Source: Tilletiopsis washingtonensis (taxonomy: Eukaryota; Basidiomycota; Exobasidiomycetes; Entylomatales). Taken from it: DNA of 62,787 nt. Numbering within the stretch: position 1 is the first letter of the stretch; each line of letters begins with the position of its first letter. Where the stretch lies: NCBI RefSeq assembly GCF_003144115.1, contig NW_020312016.1, positions 1 to 62,787 on the forward strand, written 5' to 3'. A program made the position numbers and the translations under genes. Of this stretch, positions 11,387 through 23,400 are shown piece by piece. The notes below the pieces were generated by a model. It did not search any database. It saw nothing but the letters and a program-made list of their open reading frames with translations, and was not told the DNA's origin.

Positions 11387-11780
11387 GGTGTGGATGCGCG
11401 CGACGCAGGTCGCTATGGCTGAGCTACGCCGGAGGATGTGGTCGATCTGATGTTGTGCGAGGCAAAGACAAAGTGCTTGAGCGGAGCGAGGGGTCTGGAC
11501 GGCGCCCGTGCGATAGCGCGTGATGGACGGTGGAGGCGGGATGACGGTCGAGAAGCAGGGCTGGCAGCAGCCACCGAGGCGCGCGTCCGTGCGCGGCGGG
11601 CGCCTCCTCCGAGCTCTCGCGCGCATGGCCGCGCGCGCTTGCTCTACCCCGCGCGCGCGGCACCCCGCACCCTCCTCAGCCGCTTCTGACCACGCCCGCC
11701 GTGCTCGTGGCCCTTCTGTCAGATCCTGGGAGACGGTGATTGCGAGAGTCTACAGTGATACATCATACACGCCACGACAC

Positions 11781-14700
11781 TCAGTACTGGCCCCATCCGG
11801 AGCTGCCGCGCCCACGTCCGCCGCCGCCGCGACCTGGCGGGCCGCCGCCGCGTCCCGGCGGTGGGCCACGCATGCCCAGCGGCACCGGCGCCCCGCCACG
11901 TGCGGGCGGAGGCGGCGCATAGGGCTGGCCGGCATACGGCTGGGCGGCAGGCTGCCCATAGGCACCATAGCCGCCGTATGCCTGCGGCTGCTGCTGTGGC
12001 GGCGGCGGCGCAGCGTAGTTGCCGTAATGCCCTGCGCCCTGACCGTGCCCGCCGTTGGCTGCGCCATAGCCGCCGTAAGCTCCGTAGCCTCCATACCCGC
12101 CGTACTGCTGCGGCGGCGGTTGTCCGTGGCCGCCGTACTGCTGCTGCGGCGGTGGCGGGCCGCCATAAGGTGCGCCGCCATAGGGCGCGCCGGCGCTGTA
12201 GCCCTGCATGCCCGGCTGCGTGTGAGGTGGTGCTGCGCGGGCTGGCGAGTTGTAGCCACCGCCTCCGCCGCCGTAGCTGCTGCCGCCGTATGCAGAGCCA
12301 TAGCTGCCGTCTGCAGGAGGGCGAGAGAGTCAGTGATGGCCGCGAGGCGCGCCTGGCTGCGGAGCCGACTCACAAGGCGAATCATAGCCGGTCGGCGTGC
12401 CGTATGGGCTCGACGGGTTGCTGCCCCATCGTGTGTGCTGGTTCTGCGCAGCATTGACCGGGCCGTTGCCGAAGCGCATCGAGCCATGGCTTGGCATGCC
12501 TCCGCCTCCACCGCCGCCGCCGCGACCGCCACGTCCTCTGCCACGCCCGCGCCCGCGGTCCGGCGCGCCGGCTCGCGTCCACTCGCGGTCCTCGTTCGTG
12601 AGCACCTTCGCCGGCGCCCGAAGGCCCTTGAGCAGGACACTGCGATGCGGCGTCGTCTGCTCTGGGAACTCGTACAGCGACGAGATGGAGCGGTCGGAGG
12701 TGATGTCGGGCTCGCCGACCTTGCTGAGCGGCGAAGAGAAGGTCGTGCCCGGCAGGCAGGCAGGGTCGGGCTTGACCGTGCCCGAGATGCCGCCCGAGAG
12801 CTTCGTGTCGAGCTGCATGGGCTCGACGCTCTTGCGCTTGCCGTAGAGGACGCAGATGTGGTCGTAGAGCGGGTGCTGCTCCGAGACGAAGAGCGTGTGG
12901 TCGCCAAAGGCATTGCGCCGCAGCTCCTCTTCCGACAGCTCGGGGTACAGCCGGTTGATCGCCGTCAGGAGGCGCTTCTCGTCGATGAACGGCAGCAGCG
13001 CGACGCCTTGCCACTCCATCTTCTTGCCGTTCATGTCGATCGCAAACTCGCTGGGGTAGAAGTCGATGATCTCCGAGTCCTCCTCGAGCATGAGGGGGTG
13101 GAAGACCGGCGGGATGCTCGCGCGCCTGTTGGGACAAGATCATCAGCGCTGCGCGCACACTGCTGCGAGCCACACTCACGAGTCCGCGGGGAGCACGCCC
13201 ATGAGCTGGTCGTACGGCCGGAACGGCTGACCAACGTCGAAGGTAATGTCGAGCGTCTCGAGCTCGACAAAGTCGGCGGCAAACGGCGAAAAGTGATAGG
13301 GGTAGTACCACGTCCAGCTCGGGCAGCCTTGGTAGTAGTACGCCAGCACCCAGGCCAGGCCCTCGACGTAGCTCTTCACGACAGCGCGGCGGAAGTCCGC
13401 ATCGTCGAGGCCCACGCCGAACTTCTGCCGGTAGTAGCGCTCTCGGTAGCCCGGCTCCCACAGCTTGACAGTGTCCTCGTACTCGACCGTGCCGTCGGCG
13501 TTGACCTTGCGCTCGAAGTTGGTCGCGACGATGGGGTCGACTGCCTCGGTGTCGTCCTTGGCGTCGCCGTCGTTGTCCTCGTCTGTGCTCTTCTCGTCGC
13601 CGTCGTCGGTGATGGCGCCCGCCACGGCGTCGTGGGCGCGCTTGCGCGAGCGCACCGGCGCTGCTTCTCCGTCGGCCGTTGCGTCTGCCGTTTCCTCGTC
13701 CATCTTGAAGATGGCGGCATCGTCGGTGGCGGCAGTCGCCGAGGACTCTGCGGCATCTGGCTTAGGCTTGCCTTCCTCCTCTGCCGGCACGCCGGCTGCT
13801 GCATCTCCATTAGTGCTGCTGCCCGCCTCTTGCTTGACGGGACCCGATGGCCGCGCCGCCTGCGCCTTTGCTCCAGCCATCTCGGCCTTGAGCCGCTCGG
13901 CGGCGCTCAGGTTGGCCATGCGAATGGCACGCTGATTGTCGATCACCTGCCCCTTGTCGCCGCTCTCGAGGGCCGCGAGCGCTCGCTTGCGTGCCTCGTC
14001 CTGCGCCCTGGCGTCCACCGAGACGGCGACGTAGTCCGTGCCGCCGTGCGACATGGTGTCGCTGTCGGGCTCCGGCTCGCCTCTCGCGCGCCTCTCGCTG
14101 GCGTGCTGAGCGCGTTGCCGCGTGTGGTCCTCGATGCGACGCCTCTTCTGCGTAGCATCCTGCCGCTCTTCGGCGTCGCGCCGCTTGCGGAAGATGTCGT
14201 CCTCCAGCGAGGCAATGCCCTCCATCACGCGCTGGATGTTCTTGAGGTCGACCTTGCCGTGGCTCGTGAGGTAGCCGCCGAGCAGCGGCAGCTCGCGCTT
14301 CCAGATGCGCAGCAGCTCGTCGATGGCGCCCTCGCGGATCTCCAGCGACGGCAGGTGCGGCAGGAAGTCGTTGCCCACGAAGAAGATGAGGAAGATCCAG
14401 TCGTCGATGGCGCGCTCGAGGTCGAAGGGGAAGCTCAGGTTCGGCAGCGCGAGCTCGACCTCGAGGTACTCGCGCAGAATGCACACGTCGAGGAAGATGA
14501 AAGGCTTGACCTCGGGCTGCTGCGGCTTCTTGACGATCATGTCGTCCTTGGGCGGCGGCGGCGCGGCGTCGCCGATGCAGTTCGCCGCAATGTGGCCCTC
14601 GCGGCCGCACTTGTGACAGCCACGCCCGCCGGGCGCCTGCGCAAAGACGTCCTCACGCAGCACCTTGAAGTAGGGCTCGTGCGTGGCGAGCGACAGCATG

Positions 14701-15737
14701 ATCAGGTCGGCGTCCTGCAGGCGGGGATCAGCGGCAGCAGGCGCGCACCTGCACAGGCACACTCACGAGTCCGTAGATGACGTGCTTGGTGTTCGGGTCG
14801 TGCGCGGGATTCACGCGCTGCCGCCGGATGTGGTCCATGATCTTGTGCTCGCCCTCTCCCGGCACGCTCGCGTCAGAGATGATGACCTGCAGCTGCGTGC
14901 GGAGGCGATGTGAGATCTCGCAGAGGTGCTGCGAGCGCAGTACTGCTCACGTTTGCCCAACCTGGGTCCTCGTTCATCTTGCGCGCGACCCAGTAGCGCA
15001 GGCTCGAGGCGAGCAGGTCCATGAAGGGCGTGCCCGGTGTGATCGCGTTGCGGTCCCAGCCCTTCTTCTTCTCCCCGCCATCCTCGCGCACCTCGAGGCC
15101 TTTCCCTGTTGGGAAGCCGCGAGTCGTCCTCAGCGGCGGCCCGCGTGACGCGTGCGAGAAGACTCACCTCGCCACTCTGCCAGCGCCTTCTCCATCTCCT
15201 CCTCCTTTTGCCGGGCCTCTTGCGCCGCCCGGAACCGGCGCGAGCGCTGCTGGTTCATTTTGGCGCGCGGGGCAACGCCGTCTGCACCGGACGCACGCGT
15301 CAGCAGGCCACTCAACTGTCGCCTTGCCCGCTCCCTACTGCTCACCGATCGCCATCATGAGCAGCTTGCGCGGCCGCACCATGTTCACAACGCGCTCGGT
15401 GTAGATGAACACCTCGAGCATCATGTCCTCCTCGGTCTCTGGCGCAGGCTGCGTGGCGCATCAGTCTCTGGCGCCGGCCCAAGGCAGGGGCAACCGCGTC
15501 CGAAGAGCTCACCTTGCCTTCGGGGTGCGTACAGGGATGCACGATGCCGTTCATGTCTAAGTACAGCGCATCGAACTCCTCGCCGTTCGGATTCGGGCCC
15601 GACATGTCGGTGGGCACCGGCACGGAGCCCTCGCCGCCGTCGGCGCCCGGCGCGTACCTCGGCTGCTCCTCCTTGACATCAGAGACGATCTTCGGGTACT
15701 TCTTCGAGAGCCAGCGGAAGAGAGCCGGGACACCCAT
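11781..15737 (-). CDS. RAT1: Nuclear 5'-3' exoribonuclease (RAT1/XRN2)
   Basis: Degrades uncapped RNA from the 5' end in the nucleus and acts in transcription termination and rRNA/snoRNA processing. Eight exons: 15737-15513, 15448-15346, 15281-15168, 15105-14951, 14892-14767, 14714-13180, 13125-12374, 12310-11781, giving 1179 aa. The N-terminus [18 protein letters not shown] is the signature XRN start. [26 protein letters not shown] and [10 protein letters not shown] carry the acidic metal-binding residues. A CCHC zinc knuckle (CHKCGREGH, about residues 273-286) marks it as the nuclear RAT1/XRN2 type, not cytoplasmic XRN1. [16 protein letters not shown] spans an intron as expected for the family. 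The last about 190 residues are Gly/Tyr/Gln/Pro-rich and end in GRGGG repeats, likely RNA-binding. Divergent from SCO1 across a 399-bp promoter region. Confidence 0.95.
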
Positions 15738-16136
15738 GGCTCAAGGAGTCGATGGCGCGGACGGGAAGCGAAGGGCGAGTCGCAGTGCGCTTTGGCGCGG
15801 AGAGCTGGGAATGTAGGGACTGCGGGTCGGAGAGCGCGACCTGCGCGGCGGCCGACGGGAACTAAGCGTGACCCTCGCGCTGCGAGTAGCCGGGAGCGGT
15901 GTGCAGGTGCTGGGTGGAGAGGGGCCGGGGGATTGTTGTGGAGATGAGGCAGAGGGTCCGGCCCCTGCAGCCGGTGCCTTCGCGTTCCCACGGCGTCGCG
16001 CCTGTGCGAGGATGTGGTGCTGAGGTAAGCAGCGCCTCGCGCCGCGTTGAGGTCAGCGGCGCGCCTCCACCAGGCGGCCCTCCTCGCTCCTCTTCCCATC
16101 CCCCTCGCAGCGCTCAGCAGACGTACAGCGCGCACC
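15738..16136. promoter_or_regulatory. Bidirectional promoter region between RAT1 and SCO1
   Basis: The 399-bp gap separates two divergent start codons, RAT1 (minus) and SCO1 (plus), so it must hold both promoters and leaders. A pyrimidine-rich block lies at about 16075-16110, just upstream of the SCO1 ATG. No clear TATA box is seen. Confidence 0.45.
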
Positions 16137-17253
16137 ATGCTGCGCTCTTCTGCCCTCACTGCACTGCGCAGCTGCCGCCAGTCCGTGCCGGCTGCGCAGC
16201 GCAGCGCGCCTACCTCTGCCTCCACGTCTGCCGTGGCTGCTGCGCCGTGGTGCCGCGGCTTCCGCACCTCGCCGGCGGCAGCGGCGGCGCCCGTGCCCTC
16301 GTCGCCGCGCTCTCGCTCCGACGCCCGCGCCCGCTACGCCATCGGCCCCTTCACGCCGCTCTCTGCCGGCCTCTTCGTGCTCACCGGCGTCGGACTGCTC
16401 CTCTACTTCCGCTCCGAGAAGCAGGCCGTGGAGGAGCGCCGAAAGGCCGAGAATGCCAGCGCCAAGGTCGGCCGGCCGCGCATCGGCGGCGAGTTCGAGC
16501 TGGTCATGCCTGTGGCGCCGTCCGGCAGCGCGCCTGGCACCATCGCTGCGCAGGTGGAGGGCCGTAAGGTGACCCACGAGGACCTGAAGGGCGCGTGGAC
16601 GCTCGTCTACTTTGGCTTTACCAACTGTGCGTGCGGTGCAAGACTGCGGCCGACACAAGGCTGACGCTGCTCATTTGCAGGCCCAGACATCTGCCCGGAA
16701 GAGCTGGACAAGATGGGCAAGGTCGTCGATGCGATTGGTGCGTGGCACCGCGGCGAAGCCGCCCTGGTGCTCTGCTCACCTCCGCCTCGCAGACGCCTCC
16801 TTTGGGCAGATCGTGAACCCGCTCTTCATCACATGTGACCCAGCACGCGACACGCTCGCCGCCACCGCCACATACGTGTCCGAGTTCCACCCGCGCCTGA
16901 TGGGCCTTACGGGCAGCTACGAGGCGGTCAAGCAGGCGTGCAAGGCGTACCGCGTGTACTTCAGCACGCCGCCCGGCGCCGACCCGAGCGGCGACTACCT
17001 CGTCGACCACAGCATCTTCTTCTACCTCATGGACCCAGGTGCGTCATTCGCCGCTCTGTGCCGTGCGCTGCTCATGCCGTCTTCTCGCGCAGAGGGCAAG
17101 TTCGTCGATGCCTTCGGTCGCTCGCAGTCGGCAGACGACGTGACGGGCAAGGTGCACGGCTTCGTCGAGTCTTGGAAGAAGGCCGGGCATCCCCTGGGCA
17201 ACGCAGACGCAAAGGCCCGCATCACCGCCGACAGCAGCCGGCGGGTACCCTGA
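16137..17253 (+). CDS. SCO1: SCO1-like mitochondrial copper chaperone
   Basis: Delivers copper to the CuA site of cytochrome c oxidase subunit 2 in the inner membrane. Four exons: 16137-16626, 16681-16737, 16793-17038, 17093-17253, giving 317 aa. The N-terminus is Arg/Ser/Ala-rich without acidic residues, a typical mitochondrial presequence. One transmembrane helix follows (PLSAGLFVLTGVGLLLYF, about residues 81-98). The thioredoxin-like domain has the copper-binding CPDIC motif, split by intron 1 inside the first Cys codon, and the conserved distal His in YLVDHSIFFYLMDP. ITCDPARDT also matches the family. All ligands are present. The ATG sits in a CACC context. Confidence 0.94.
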
Positions 17254-18205
17254 AATGCAGCTCTCTCTGCCCAGACCCTTTCGCAGCGCGTGCCTTGCTG
17301 CCAAGCGCTTCTCTCGCATGACCTTGACTCGACAGGCGAGCATGGTGGCCGCTGATGAGCGGGCGTTGGTTGATGCGAGGGAGGGGAGGCTGGAACGATC
17401 GCATGCCACGCCAAATGTGCCATGATGCGCATGAGGAGGCGTCGGCATCGAGGCTCGCGACGTTATGCAGGAAGCTTGCCGCCCGCTTCTGTCGCAGCCT
17501 TGTGCAAATGCACTCGGTCCGCGCCGAAGAGCGCTCTACTCGACGGATGCGAGAGTCAGCCGTGTGCCTAGCTTCCTCTTTCTGCCATGCAGCGGCCAGC
17601 GCTGCCCGACGGCGGCGGGCTGGTGCCAACGGACGAGACGCGCGCCAGCCACGCACGCCACGCATGGCAGCAAGTGACAGGCGGTCAGCACCCGTCGAAC
17701 GCTAGCAGCCCTTCTGGCGCGCGGTTCGCAATCGAACGTCGACTTGGGCCGATCTCGGGCTCAGCAAGAAATCGCGGAGAGCCTAGCGGCCCTGGCAATG
17801 GCAGCCGGAGCCGGCGCTGCGGACATGCGTGCCTCGGAGGGCAGGCACGGCGCCGCACCAGCCTGGCCCCCGCGCCAAGGCGCGTGTCGCGTGCCGCTTC
17901 CTGCTTTGCTCTCGACCACATACCCGCACCCGCCGCTCAGCGGCGCCATTCTCCACCAGTCCGACCGGCAAGCTAGCAAGGCGCATCCACACGCACCAGG
18001 GTGCAAAGGGAGCATTCAGCTTTTGACTGCACTCCGCACACCGGCACCTCTGCTTGCTCAACCCGCAGGTGCGCGCACCGGCGCAGCGACAGGCGACGTC
18101 AATACGCTGCATTAGGTAAGGAGGCATGTCATGGTAGAGGGCATAGCGTTCGTGGAGTAGGGAGCCGTGGCAGGCTTGCTGTCGTGCATCTCTGTGCTCG
18201 CTGGC
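17254..18205. other. Intergenic region (convergent 3' ends)
   Basis: The region between the SCO1 and membrane-protein stop codons. Several frames of 60-150 codons exist on both strands but none has a credible start, domain or splice pattern, and their translations are Arg/Ser/Ala-rich shadows. I see no RNA gene signature. Confidence 0.4.
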
Positions 18206-19022
18206 TCACGCCGGGTTGCGGAAGAGGTCGTCGCGCACGCACGTCATGATCAGCGTGGCCAGCGCGACCATGCCGATCAGCACGATGGCGCCCTGCCACA
18301 TGTTGTCTGCGAGGGTCGCCGCACGAGGTCAGTCGCAGCCTGCTGTCGCCGAAAGGGCACTTACAGTTGCCGACTTGCGGGAACAGGATGCCGTTGGGGA
18401 TGCGCGAGTGGCGCAGCTCCTTCTTGAGCTGCAGGCCGCGCGAGTGCAGGTGGTCCTCGGGCTTGAGGCCGGCAAAGTGGCGCTCCTCAAAGGCCTGCAG
18501 CCACACGGACATGGCCACCTCGGCCTGGCGGTGGCGCGCAAAGACCTGGAAGATGATGAGGCTGATCAGCAGCGAGAGGATCATCGAGATGATGCGCGAC
18601 GCCTGTGAGTTGACGCCGGCGAGTGCGATGCTGAACAGGAACGCGTGCGCCGCCAGCGTCACGCCCGGCGTGCTCCAGATGAAGTTGTCGTAGGAGATGG
18701 CGCGCGCCACGGCGGCATTGTACGTCGACAGCAGCTGCTGGATCGCGAGCTCGGGGTTGCCCGCAGCCGCCTCGGCCAGCGTGTTGAGGTCGTCGCGGTC
18801 CTCGTCGGGCGAGCCGCTGCGGGCAAGGTCCTGCGCGTGCGGCTGCTGCGCGCCGGCGCCCTTCTCGAGGTCCTTCTCGAGCGCCGAGCCGGCGCGCTGC
18901 TCGGCGCGTCCACGCATCAGCGCCGCGTGGCTCGTCGTCTGGTGGTGGATGGGCGAGGCGGCGGTGTTGCTCTGCTCAATCGAGCGCGGCGCCGACACAA
19001 ACGAGGCGTTGATCGTAGCCAT
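18206..19022 (-). CDS. Hypothetical membrane protein with three predicted helices
   Basis: Unrecognised. Two exons, 19022-18365 and 18306-18206, separated by a 58-nt intron (GTAAGT donor, CTGACC branch, GCAG acceptor), give 252 aa. The start MATINASFVSAPRS opens a polar N-terminal half of about 120 residues that includes KDLEKGAGAQQ and SGSPDEDRDDLN. Helix 1 is in TLAAHAFLFSIALAGV, helix 2 in IISMILSLLISLIIFQVF, and helix 3 is in the last exon (WQGAIVLIGMVALATLIMTCV), just before the end DDLFRNPA. A cytosolic loop of about 55 residues with charged HLHSRGLQLKKELRHSR joins helices 2 and 3. No signal peptide or enzyme motif is visible. The paired TM layout resembles small fungal endomembrane proteins, but I cannot assign a family. 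Confidence 0.7.
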
Positions 19023-20471
19023 GGCGAGGCAAGAGAGCTTGGGGGGGGAGATGGCACGCCTCGAGACAGGGCACAGCCTCGCCTCCCTTTTGTACGCCTC
19101 GACCTTGGAGAACACCGACTCCACGTCCAGCACACAGCGGCCAGCATCAGACGGTGCGGACTGTTGGACGCAACGCAACGGGCGCATCGGCAGCGGCAGC
19201 CTCGGCGGCGACCCGTTGCCGCGCCTTGCCCTTGAGCAACGCGCGCCGCGCAACGCCGCGGCTCTGGCTGCGCGGCGCGGCGCGCGTGGCGGTCTGGCGG
19301 GGCCGGTCGCGACTCCCGCATGGGCATCAACGCACGCGCATACGCGACCGCGCATCAGCGTCCCTACGCGGCCTCCCTTCCCGCTGCGCCTGCTTCCACC
19401 TCTGCCGCGTCCGCTCGTTCTGCTCTCAATGCAACCAGCACCTTGACCCCTGTCCGCTGCGCTGGCACACATACGAGCACTGCAGGACGTTCTCAGCTCA
19501 CTCACGGCTGTCGCTCGGCTGCGCGGTGAGCGATGACAGTTAGGCTAGACGTCAGCAGCACGCCGAAACCCGTTGTAGGCGTCGCCGCCCCGCACTTCAC
19601 CTGTAGCGCGGCGCTGTCGTAGGGCATCTCTACGGCACAGGGTAAAGCACTGCACTGCCTCTCTTCTCACCAACGCCGACAAGAGACAAAGCATGCCGGG
19701 GCGTCCTTTCTGTGCGCGAGCCGTCTGGGGCGCAAGAAGGGCGTTGCGATGACGGTAGTGTCCCTGTCTTGCGCGAGACGGCTGTGTGCAAGGCGCAGAG
19801 GCACGAAAACTGCCGCAATCCGCCTTTCGGCACAAATTGGACGCGCGCGAGCGTCCAGAGCGCGCATTCTTTTCCGTCCGCACCCTGGCGCGCACGCTCC
19901 CTTGCTGCACCGTAATGATCAGCTTGCGAGACTGCGCACTAAATCACAATGAAGCGATCCATGCAGGACAATGAGGCTGTCTCTCCCGCGCTACAGGGCG
20001 TGGGCCGAGCTGCCAGGACTGCGGCCCAGACAAGAATGCGGTGCATGCGGCAGATATTGCCGCGGAGCGGGCCTGAAGGCACCTTACCGCTTTTCTGCAC
20101 TCGGTGGTGGCGGCTGTCCTTTCAGTGCGTGCCCAGAGATACCTGTTGACCCGGCGAAGCAGCCACTCAGCACAGACAGCAACGGAGGAGATGCTGCGCC
20201 GTCGTCGAAGCCTCCGGCCGAAGGCTCTGCCGCAGCTCGTCAGACTACTGTAAGCGCCGGCGAGCGTCACTGACAGCCGCGGGTGAGTACACAGACGTGA
20301 TACGGCAGCGACGATGCGCTGTGAGCGCGCGTGAGAGACAGCCGGCCGGACGAGCGAGGTCGCGCGAACAGGCAGCGCGCTGCGGCGGGCAGGGGCAGCC
20401 AGTGGCAGAGCATTGTGCGGCAAGCTTCTATTACAGGGTCAAGCGCTCGACGGGGAGCCAGCGTGCGGGCC
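19023..20471. other. Intergenic region, 1.45 kb
   Basis: It contains the promoter of the minus-strand membrane-protein gene on its left and the 3' side of the fusion gene on its right. Short frames such as 19971-20273 (+) and 19545-19910 (-) are open but have no recognisable motif and no splice support. No tRNA-like B-box was noticed by eye. I see nothing else definite. Confidence 0.35.
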
Positions 20472-23400
20472 TCAGTCGTCGCCCTCGTCCATCTCCTCGA
20501 GCTCCACTGCCCCGATCTCCCACTCTGGAGGCGCGGGGTGCGTCAGACACAGGCCATCTGTCGTTGGCGTGAAGCGACTCACCGCCCATGATGTCCCAGC
20601 GCGAGCCGCCGGCCGAGGCCGAGAGGTACTTGACGAAGCGCGCGACCTTCTGCTCGCGGGGGTCAGCCATGCCCGGACCAGCGACGGATGCGGGTGCTCA
20701 CCTCGTCGCGCAGCGCCAGGCTCAGCGTGTTCCAGCTGGGGTTGAGGCTGAGCAGCGGGCCGTCGTCCTCGTCATCCTCCCCGTCGTCCTCCTCCATCTC
20801 GACCACCTCTTCCTCCTCGTGCATGGCCGCGTCTGCCGGCTCGCCTTTCTCTTCCCTCTCCCTGCGCTTCTTCGACGCGTAGACGGCCGGGTCGTCTTCC
20901 TCGTCGTCGTCCGCCGGCGGCATGTAGGCCATCCACCCGCCGACGTCTCCGGCCTCCCAGGCCGCCTCGAGGTCCTTGGCCTGCTCGGGCGTCATGCCGG
21001 CCTCCTTCGTGCTGGTCTTGGCGCGCTTGGCCGCTGCCTTGCGCGCGGCGAGGCCCTTGGGTGCCGGTGGGCCGCCTGCCTTGGCCAGGGCGTGACGCGC
21101 GACCCGCGGCGTCAGGCCGAGGCAGACATCCAGCACGGCGGCACTGTCGGCGCGCGCGAGCGTGTAGTCGAGCCCTGGCCGGAAGCGCCGGGCCTCGATC
21201 GGCCGTGCAGCGAGCGGCACCAGCTGCGTCAGGTTCGCCAGGAGATGCCGCCAGGCGGGGCTCGGGAAGAGGTGCGTGCGCAGCAGCGAGAGCAGTGCGG
21301 TGGCGTCGCGCGGGAATGGCGACGGAAGCTCCGGATTTGCCGTGGCGGGCTCGACGGAGTCGGGCGAGAGCAGTGACAGGTAGCGCTGCCGGTGCGGGGG
21401 GCCGACGATCTTCCAGTCGCTGTCCACGCCGGTCGAGTGCGGCGGCACAGCGGCGCTTTCCCGGCCGCCGGGCAGGTCCCACCAACGCACTCGCGCCTCG
21501 CCGTCCTTGTCAAGCAGCGCGGCCTCGAGCGGCTTGGCGAGCTCGGGCCGCAGGAAGTCCGCGAGCAGGAGGTGCGAGTCGTCGCCGAACTGCTCGAAGA
21601 GCTGCGCCTGCGTCTTGGGCTGCAGGTATGCTGGGTTGAGGAAGTGCGCCAGGAAGGACCGCGAGGCCGCGGAGAGGGGCGTGCCGGGCAGCGGCACCTC
21701 AAGCGAGTCGGCGTACGGCGTGAACGGCAGCGTCGCTTGCTCAGACGACTGCAGATGTACAAAGTCAGCGGCATAGGCTCCATAGCTGGGTAGCGAGACG
21801 CACCAGACCCTCTGCGCTGGCATGCGCCTTGCGTTCCTCCTCCTCGCGGCGCTCATCTTCCTCGCTGAAGCCCGGCTCGTCGGGCTGGGGCCGGTGGAAC
21901 CAGCCCGAGATGCTGAGGCGCGAGTGCGTCGGGTGCGCCACCTCCTCGACGGAGTGGAACGAGTGGCCGGGCTGCACCGTGAAGAAGGTGTACTGGTTCC
22001 ACTCTGCGGCGGCTGTCAGCGTGTGGTATGTGCGAGGCGAGCAGGCGACGTACTAGGCGGAATGACCACATTCGGCACGTCGGCCGGCACGCCGCGCGAG
22101 ACGGTTGGGTACAGCTCGAGGGCGCCGCCCCATTCGGGCTTCCAGTCCTGCGCAGGGTCGGGCAGGTAGAGGATGTAGGAGAGGCGGCGCGTGGCAATCA
22201 CGTCGCTGAAGCGCTCGGGTCAGCAAGACGTCTGCTTACAGCCGGCGCATGACGCACTCGTGATTGAGCAGGTGGCAGCCGCTGCGGTAGTCGTTGATGC
22301 TCATGTCCTTGTTCTTGGCGCTCAGCGGGCCGCACTGCGTCACCTCCTGGAGCCACGCGCGGAACGGCTCCGAGTAGATGGCGTTGCGCAGGCGCAGCAG
22401 AGAGCCGAGGCGCGAGACCTCCGAGTCGGGCAGGCCGTCGAGGTTGGCCAAGTCGCCCGTTTGGTTGACCTGCCGTGCAGTGCGCTCAGCTAGGGCGAGG
22501 CAGCACGTGGCTGACGCAGCTTACCTTGTAGATGTCCGTCTCCTTCTCGGTGAAGCGCAGCTCCTCGATGATCTCCTCGCGCGCCTTCTTGAGCAGCTCC
22601 GCGTCGAGCAGTCCCTGCACGACGGCGTGCCTGTACGGCTGGCTCGTCTCGTAGCGCTCGCGCACCTCCTTGGCACTCGACAGGAGGCCGGGCGCGAACG
22701 CTGCCTGAGCTTCCGCGGGCGAAGCGCCGAGGGTGGAGGCCACCGTCGCCGGCCCGTGACCAGGAGCAGAAGCAGCGGAGCGGGGCGTCGCCTTGATGAG
22801 CATGGGCACGAGGCCGCCCGGCACGGGCTTGAAGTCGGGATGCCCGACGGCGCGGAAGAGGGCCTGCATCGTGCCAGAGTGCGAGGTGATGCCGATCACT
22901 GTGTAGGCGCAGCCCTCAGCATCAGGAGCGTTCGTCTGCTGCAAAGTGTGACGTACCGTGCTGCCCTTCTGTGCGCTGCCAGATGGCCGAGAGCGCGTCG
23001 GCGACGCGGCTGGCCATCTGCTGCGGCGTCTCGTGCGTGTCGCCCTGTGCGAGAGACTCAGCCGCGGCTGGGCGGCCACGACGCAGCAGTACATACCGTG
23101 AAAAGTCCATCGGCCTCCTCAACGCCCTCCTCGACCACCCAGCCCTTCCATCGCCCGACGATGTCGGCGCGGCCACTGCGGTTGTCGCACGTGTGCCGCT
23201 CCGCAAAGCCCTCGCGCAGGCCCTCCATGATGGTGGGCGGCGAGGCGAGCGCGCACTTGGCATTCCAGCTGCCGTCCTCGGCAAGAAGCGTGCCGGCATA
23301 GGCGAGCGCAGCCGTGTATGCGCTGCGCTGCAGCGGCGAGGCAAAGAGCGCGGTCGGTAGCGGGGCCGGGTCGGAGCTCTGCTGCGAGGCCTGCAGTGCA

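Noticed and set aside
11520-14780. A 1086-codon open frame on the plus strand
   Set aside because: It lies wholly antisense to RAT1, whose eight exons carry unmistakable XRN motifs. The plus-strand translation is Arg/Ala/Leu/Val-rich with no domain, an expected by-product of high GC at third positions.
17680-17790. Possible tRNA (a GGTTCGCAATC-like string)
   Set aside because: The string resembles a B box but no matching acceptor stem, A box or anticodon arm could be drawn around it.
22486-23094. Reading the fusion gene's exon 2 in the frame of exon 3, without an intron between them
   Set aside because: That frame gives a basic nonsense stretch ([12 protein letters not shown]). Splicing 22956-22899 restores [17 protein letters not shown] followed by VIGITSHSG, as expected for the phosphatase family.
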